Source: Lepas anatifera
Lineage: Eukaryota > Arthropoda > Thecostraca > Lepadidae
Reading direction: 5' to 3'
NCBI GenBank assembly: GCA_034440635.1
Contig: JAOTON010001681.1
Span: forward strand, 1,900,001 to 1,964,000
DNA: 64,000 nucleotides
Shown one piece after another: positions 58,710 through 64,000 of the stretch. Under the pieces are notes generated by a model, which was not told the origin of the DNA, made no database searches, and saw only the letters and a program-made list of their open reading frames with translations. Both the position numbers and the translations under genes were made by a program. The first letter of the stretch is position 1; every line of letters begins with the position of its first letter.

Positions 58710-60840
58710 AGGATAAACCCGTTACGCCAGGGACGGTAACTGCACAAATAAGCCCCGGTCTGCCAACGACCGTTTAAACTGGGGGTCACTGTGTGTCGCG
58801 GGCTTAACTGCTTCAAGCCAGGTGCAACTGAAACCCGTGTATTTATGGCGGTGAGTGGTGCTCAGCGGAAATCGATGCTACCGAATGGGCCCGCCTGGCC
58901 TGGTCTAATGCGGAGCGCGGCGATAAAGGTAACAGACACGAGCTGAAACGGCCGCTCGGCGCGGGAAGGGCTGCGTTTGTGGGCGGCTCACACGAACAGC
59001 CCCGGTACGGTATGCCCTCGCTGCGGCAGGCGGCCGCTGCAATTACCAATTATAGGCAGCAGACTGGCGAGTATGCAATGCGAGTCTTATGCGCCTTTTC
59101 GCTTAAGCCATTGGTTGATCTGCACCCGCTGTATCGCCACCGGTGTGGCCGGCGCCGGCCACGGCCGTCAGCACACTGACGCCCTGCCTGCTCCAGGCCT
59201 CCAGCATCCTGGGCCTCAACGGACGGCGGTGAGGGCCTCTACGGGCGGCGGTGAGGGCGGCGGAGTCGCGTCAACAACTCACTTTTGTGTCAGAGTAACT
59301 CACGGTCGAATGCCACGGTATGTATGCGTACACCGTGTTCTGTGCTGGAATAAATGCGATTGTGACAGTCTTGTTTCGCACCAAGAGCGGCGACTGGGCA
59401 TAGTGAAGGTTTTTTTGTGGTAGACGGAACAGCTGCCGACCGCCATAGGATACAGGACCGTGCTATCTTCCAGGTCATGGCATCGAGTGATGGCCAGCAT
59501 CAAAATCAAAGGACCCGAGGGTCTCGGTAGACGAGAGAGAGAGAGAGTTGGGGGTTCAGGGCACATCAGGTGCTACAGGCTATATAGTCTCGGGAGACAT
59601 CGAAATTGTATTGGCATATCGGCACTTGCACAAAAGATAAACATCAAAATACCACACAACCAGCACAATTATGATGAAGCTAACTCGTGAATTTCGTTTA
59701 GACCATCCCGCATTCACACATATATCAACCGACAAGCTTGATATGCACTTCTGCCGTCAAAATATATGGTGCGCCGCTTATACACATCTCCAAATATGCA
59801 AATACCACGAAATCGCAGATGCGCCATGGAACTTTCCTGCGACCACAAATGCCTCGAGGGGGAGACGGAGGAATAGGGAACCCCAGCTGCGCACAATTAT
59901 AGCGAGGAACCACAGACTAGACCCTGTATGTGGCCAGGGACCTGGGAATGTTGAGGCCGTGTCTGGAGCAGTGTTATTTGAACTCGGGGGGTATACATTG
60001 GTCGTCGTTTCGCCGCCACCGGCCACTTGGATTTGGCTGTGCAGACGAAGAATGGTTGCACGGGCAGCGCGTCATACGTGCGGCCTGTGTATCCAGTACA
60101 GCTGCAAGCGTGGCGACCCAAGGACCGCGGTCTGCATCTCGGCAGCAACCACCTCCGCTGCTCAATCTGCACCGCTGGCATACCACTGGGCACTACCACA
60201 ACACTGCCAACACCCACTGGTCTGAGGCGGCAACACTGCGCCCGCCGACATCACAGTCCCACTGGCCGCTAAACCCCGTCGGCACAGCAGATCACGGACT
60301 CCCGAGCCTCCAGAACGTTATTCTATACCACACAACGACTCACAAAATAACATAGTTCAGGAATGAAAAATCACCACAAAGCACGGTTCACATTGAAAAG
60401 AAAATTCACTAAACCGCAAAACATATTTGTACAAATGCAACGTAGTGGAAGGTACCCTGGAAGGTACGGAAGGCTTCCATCATGGTAAACCGGATTGAGG
60501 TCGGATTTCGGGAGGGGCCAGGGTCGTAAAATGGACAAGGGCCAAGCCGCGGGACATCACAAAACTGAAGCCACCCGGGCCCATTAACTCTCAGGAACGC
60601 CGGTACCGCTGGTGTGCATGGTGCAGCGGGGTGAACCGAGCGCGCGGCCCAGGTTCGACGGCGCCGAACACGCTGCAGGATGCGGGGCACCCCGACCCTG
60701 CACAGCCGGTGGGAGGGCCAGCTCAACAATACCACCGCTCTGGCAGGCGGGAACGCTGCCCACGGGGCTTCACTGGCCACAAATACACCAGCCCCCGGTC
60801 GCGGGCACGTTTCCCCTGGCTGAAAACTCAGCAGCCAGAT
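58710..60840. other. GC-rich intergenic stretch, no recognised gene
   Basis: Several open frames occur on both strands, the longest on plus at 59671-60225 and 59930-60355. None shows a domain I know and most overlap one another in different frames. A GAGAGAGAGAGAG run is near 59533-59545. Confidence 0.35.
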
Positions 60841-60849
60841 CGAGGACAG

Positions 60850-61425
60850 AAAACTGCTGCCCGGACACACTGCAACTGACCCTGCTGCCCGTACACACTA
60901 CAGCTGACACTGCTGCCCGGACACACTGCAGCTGGCACTGCTGCCCGGACACTGTAGCTAGCACTGCTTCCCGGACACACTGCAGCTGGTACTGCTGCCC
61001 GGGCACACTGCAGCTGGCACTGCTGCCCGGACACTGTAGCTAGCACTGCTTCCCGGACACACTGCAGCTGGTACTGCTGCCCGGACACATTGCAGCTGAC
61101 ACTGCTGCCCGGACACATTGCAGCTGGTACTGCTTCCCGGACACACTGCAGCTGGCACTGCTTCCCGGACACACTACAGCTGGCATTGCTGCCCGGACAC
61201 ACTGCAGCTGGCACTGCTGCCCGGACACACTGCAGCTGCCCGGACACACTACAGCTGGCACTGCTGCCCGGACACACTGCAGCTGGCACTGCTTCCCGGA
61301 CACACTGCAGCTGCCCGGACACACTGCAGCTGGCACTGCTGCCCGGACACACTGCAGCTGGCAGTGCTGCTCGGACACACTGCAGCTGACACTGCTGCCC
61401 GGACACACTGCAGCTGCCGCTGCAC
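60850..61425. repeat. 28-bp minisatellite, about 20 units
   Basis: The unit reads CTGCTGCCCGGACACACTGC plus AGCTGGCA. Some units are shortened by 10 bases. The array is open in several frames on both strands, which explains the long ORFs here; they are not taken as genes. No flanking exon is recognised. Confidence 0.92.
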
Positions 61426-61494
61426 ACTCAGGTCACCGCTGCCCAGACAGGCTACATTGACTGCCCGAGGCTCAGGCCCAGCAGTGGTGCTGCT

Positions 61495-61565
61495 TGTGTA
61501 GCGCAGGAGTAACGCGTCGACTCCTGAGCTAAAGGTCTCGGGTTCAAATCCCCGGCCTGCTGAGC
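61495..61565 (+). repeat. tRNA-like SINE head
   Basis: TGTAGCGCAGGAGTAACGCG (A-box region) is followed by CTCGGGTTCAAATCCCCGGC (B-box, mostly paired T-arm). The anticodon arm does not pair, so it is not a working tRNA. Confidence 0.5.
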
Positions 61566-62132
61566 GCACGTTGACTACCGTGCCCGGTCGCTGCCTCGTC
61601 CAAACGACCGCTCCAGCCGCCCTCAGCGGCACGGTCGGAGACGAGAAAACAGCCGTCGACGCCCCGAAATTCTACCGAAAGTGCAGGGGAGTGGTAGCTC
61701 CAGATGTTGGCAGCGGCCAGAAGCCGGATACTAACACAAAGGCCCAGACCCGCGCGAGGCCCCACCCTGGTCATTTTGCGGGGTTTCTCCTTTACCCGCC
61801 CCGGCCCGAGCCAGACGGGCCGTGATGCCCGCTGCACAACCACACTGCAAGCTGTTGTGGACGAGTTTTCAACAGAAAATACTAAAACGGCACTCTTCAC
61901 TAGCACGTTTCGCAGCTCTCCCTGATCCAACACACCACAGTCCCGCCTGCAGCGAACCTTTCCTGCCGCGCAGGCCGATGCTGCAGCCGGCGTCTGAACA
62001 CCAGGAGATGTAGACGGGGTCCTGGGACTCTGCAGCGCCGCCGCCGCAGCTTCTTCAGCTGCACACTTCCGGTCCCGAGCCGGAGAGATGAGAATGGCGG
62101 GCACCTCAGTGGAAGAGCTGGACGCCGCCGGC

Positions 62133-63839
62133 TCAGACGCCGGACTGCGGCTTGCTGCGCAGCTCGGGGAACAGCTCGGGAATGAAGGCCTCCAGCACAG
62201 TGTAGAAGAGGTGTTTGTTGAGGCGCACGTCCTGCAGCGTTTCGAACACCTTCAGCACGCCCAGCCGCGAGTTGTGCAGGCCCAACAGGTTGGTCATCAG
62301 CTCCGGCACGTTGTTGACCAGCAGCTCCCGGGTCTCCTGCCTGCCGCAGACGCCAGAGAGCCGCCGCTCAGCACACCCGCACAGCCAGCCGCCGAACCCG
62401 CACCGGCAGCCACCCTCTGCAAGCTGACTGTGTCCCGTATCAGTGCATCCTATGGATGGCACGGAGGACAAGATTTGGAAGCCTTTTCGAACCTGTATCA
62501 ACGCAGCACTGCCTAAGTTCTTGTGTCTACCCCTGCCAGCTAGAGGGGGGATGGGCCCCCATACTATCTACAAAACCACATGTGGTATGGGAATAATGAA
62601 CGGTGCTGAAACCACCCTACCATCTTCCACTATTGCACCAAGCTCAGCCATATCTGTCCGGCTGTGACGTCACAGGGGACCAAGACTTAGGCTGATTAAA
62701 AAAATAACTCGGGAACTAGTAGACCTACAAAGCCAAGACAACCAACGTTTTTTCTCACAGCTTAGAAACTTTTGGGGCTTTACGGCACACCGACTCCTAA
62801 GGTCATATAGGGCCGCTAACTCTCAACACTGAGGGGGAGGGGGTTTTGTGGGCATTGTGAGGACTTATGCAGAATAACCGCCCAGGTATTTGAACCTGGG
62901 TCAGCGGCGAGGAATTCGAATGTTCTTGCCCCACGCTAATGCATCTTCTCGGTTCATTCTGGTCTGTGGAGCACTGACCTGGTCCTCTCCAGCTGGTCGC
63001 GGGGCTCTGACCTGGTCCTTCCAGCTGGTCTGTGGAGCACTGACCTGGTCCTCTCAGCTGGTCTGTGGAGCACTGACCTGGTCCTCTCCATCTGGTCTGT
63101 GGAGCACTGACCTGGTCCTCTCCATCTGGTCTGCGGGGCTCTGACCTGGTCCTTCCAGCTGGTCTGTGGAGCACTGACCTGGTCCTCTCCATCTGGTCTG
63201 TGGAGCACTCACCTGGTCCTCTCCATCTGGTCTGTGGAGCACTGACCTGGTCCTCTCCATCTGGTCTGTGGAGCACTGACCTGGTCCTTCCATCTGGTCT
63301 GTGGGCACTGACCTGGTCCTCTCCATCTGGTCTGTGGGCTCTGACCTGGTCCTCTCCATCTGGTCTGTGGGCACTGACCTGGTCTCTCCATCTGGTCTGT
63401 GGAGCACTGACCTGGTCCTCTCCATCTGGTCTGTGGAGCACTGACCTGGTCCTCTCCATCTGGTCTGTGGAGCACTGACCTGGTCCTCTCCAGCTGGTCT
63501 GTGGAGCACTGACCTGGTCCTCTCCATCTGGTCTGTGGAGCACTGACCTGGTCCTCTCCATCTGGTCTGTGGAGCACTCACCTGGTCCTCTCCATCTGGT
63601 CTGTGGAGCACTGACCTGGTCCTCTCCATCTGGTCTATGGAGCGGGGCGGCGGCGGCGGCGCCAGCTGTCCCCCCGGCCAGACCGCCTCCCGGAGCAGAG
63701 TGACGTAGTAGAGCAGCTGGGTCTCTGAGAAGCACCAGGCCAGGGTGTCGCGGATCTGGCGACTGATGGTGCGGCCGTAGGTGATCTGCACGAACGACAC
63801 CAGCGTCTTCCGCAGCAGCTTCCCCGACAGGTCGAACAC
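62133..63839 (-). CDS. SNX25: SNX25-like sorting nexin, last two exons (Nexin_C domain); gene runs off right edge
   Basis: The penultimate exon 63839-63616 follows a CTCCCTGCAG acceptor and reads VFDLSGKLLRKTLVSFVQIT, then YGRTISRQIRDTLAW and YYVTLLREAVWPGG. It ends ERT plus two bases of Arg at a GTCAGT donor. The last exon 62340-62133 continues in phase (2) with QETRELLVNNVPELMTNLLG, then GVLKVFETLQDVRLNKHLFY and FIPELFPEL to a stop. These are hallmarks of the C-terminal nexin domain of SNX13/14/19/25. The GRTIxxQIRDT and REAVWPGGQLAPP wording is closest to SNX25 (fly snazarus). This group links endosomes, ER and lipid droplets. Upstream PXA, RGS and PX domains must lie beyond 64000. The frame stays open past the donor into the repeat array, which is not evidence of coding. 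Confidence 0.85.
62885..62945 (-). repeat. tRNA-like fragment in SNX25 intron
   Basis: The minus strand carries GGTTCAAATACC (B-box-like) with flanking CCCA/TGGG pairing, and GCATTAGCGTGGGGCAAGAA upstream. It is probably a SINE remnant. Confidence 0.35.
62950..63615. repeat. 34-bp minisatellite replicating the SNX25 exon end and 5' splice site
   Basis: About 19 units. On the minus strand each reads ACCAGATGGAGAGGACCAG followed by GTCAGTGCTCCACAG. The exon copy at 63616-63634 has the same ACCAGATGGAGAGGACCAG tail before its GTCAGT donor. Every unit therefore carries a donor (AG|GTCAGT) and an acceptor-like CTCCACAG. The array is open in all three minus-strand frames. Confidence 0.93.
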
Positions 63840-64000
63840 CTGCAGGGAGAGGGAGAGGTAAGCACCGAGACATGGAGAGGCGGGTCCGAGATGACAGAGA
63901 CAGACGGCTGGGGAGTTGCTGTTGACAGATAAAAAAGTTATTCAATACTGGAGATGCATCGTATTTGGTACCCGGCCTGATTCGCCGAATTTAGATGTGA

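Noticed and set aside
60828..61632. Cys/Gly/Ser-rich ORFs on both strands
   Set aside because: They are readings of the 28-bp minisatellite in several frames. Length comes from the absence of stops in the unit, not from coding constraint.
62803..63945. A 380-codon minus-strand ORF treated as one protein
   Set aside because: Only the part at 63616-63839 is SNX25 exon; the rest is the splice-site minisatellite and intron, and the Nexin_C part is read in a different frame of this span.

Overview
The window is nuclear DNA from an animal. Its genes have multiple exons, GT-AG introns and a tRNA-derived SINE load. Its mobile elements are of animal type: CR1/Jockey-like LINEs, a Ty3 LTR element, a P-element/THAP9-type transposase gene and many MITEs. 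The cellular genes match glomulin, COQ9 and SNX25. The very GC-rich exons and the TE mix suggest an invertebrate, plausibly an arthropod or crustacean, but the species cannot be named from the sequence.

Layout. 1-5 kb: two broken CR1/Jockey-like LINEs. 5.6-10.5 kb: a spaced-out gene for a P2X7-type cytoplasmic zinc domain (P2RX7_C). A compact Ty3 element with intact 223-bp LTRs, a 5-bp target duplication and a deleted interior sits in one of its introns. 11-22 kb: MITEs, SINEs and AGGTCA-rich elements, with one exon-like ORF at 11.1-11.4 kb. 22.8-29.1 kb, minus strand: a five-exon P-element-like transposase gene. All four introns join in phase to give an open frame of about 812 codons from THAP domain to C-terminal domain. 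32-37.8 kb: a LINE split by a 4-kb terminal-inverted-repeat transposon and again by a small hAT-type MITE. 38-47 kb: SINEs, LINE fragments, foldbacks and MITEs. 47.7-64 kb: the gene-dense part, with GLMN (+, uninterrupted apart from a one-base frameshift), COQ9 (+, at least four exons) and the 3' end of SNX25 (-).

The most unusual signal is in the last 14 kb. Three separate minisatellite arrays begin exactly at splice sites. One ends in the 3' splice site of COQ9 exon 2. One starts at the putative 5' splice site of COQ9 exon 4. One starts at the 5' splice site of the penultimate SNX25 exon, and every unit repeats the exon tail plus the GT donor. This looks like repeated amplification of exon-intron junctions.

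The three cellular genes near the right end have no obvious shared pathway: ubiquitin-ligase inhibition (glomulin), coenzyme Q biosynthesis (COQ9) and endosomal or lipid-contact sorting (SNX25). Three coding regions show single-base frame breaks in GC-rich or homopolymer tracts (GLMN, COQ9 exon 1 and the Ty3 RT), so assembly indels must be considered. All family assignments are by reading motifs; no database search was run.
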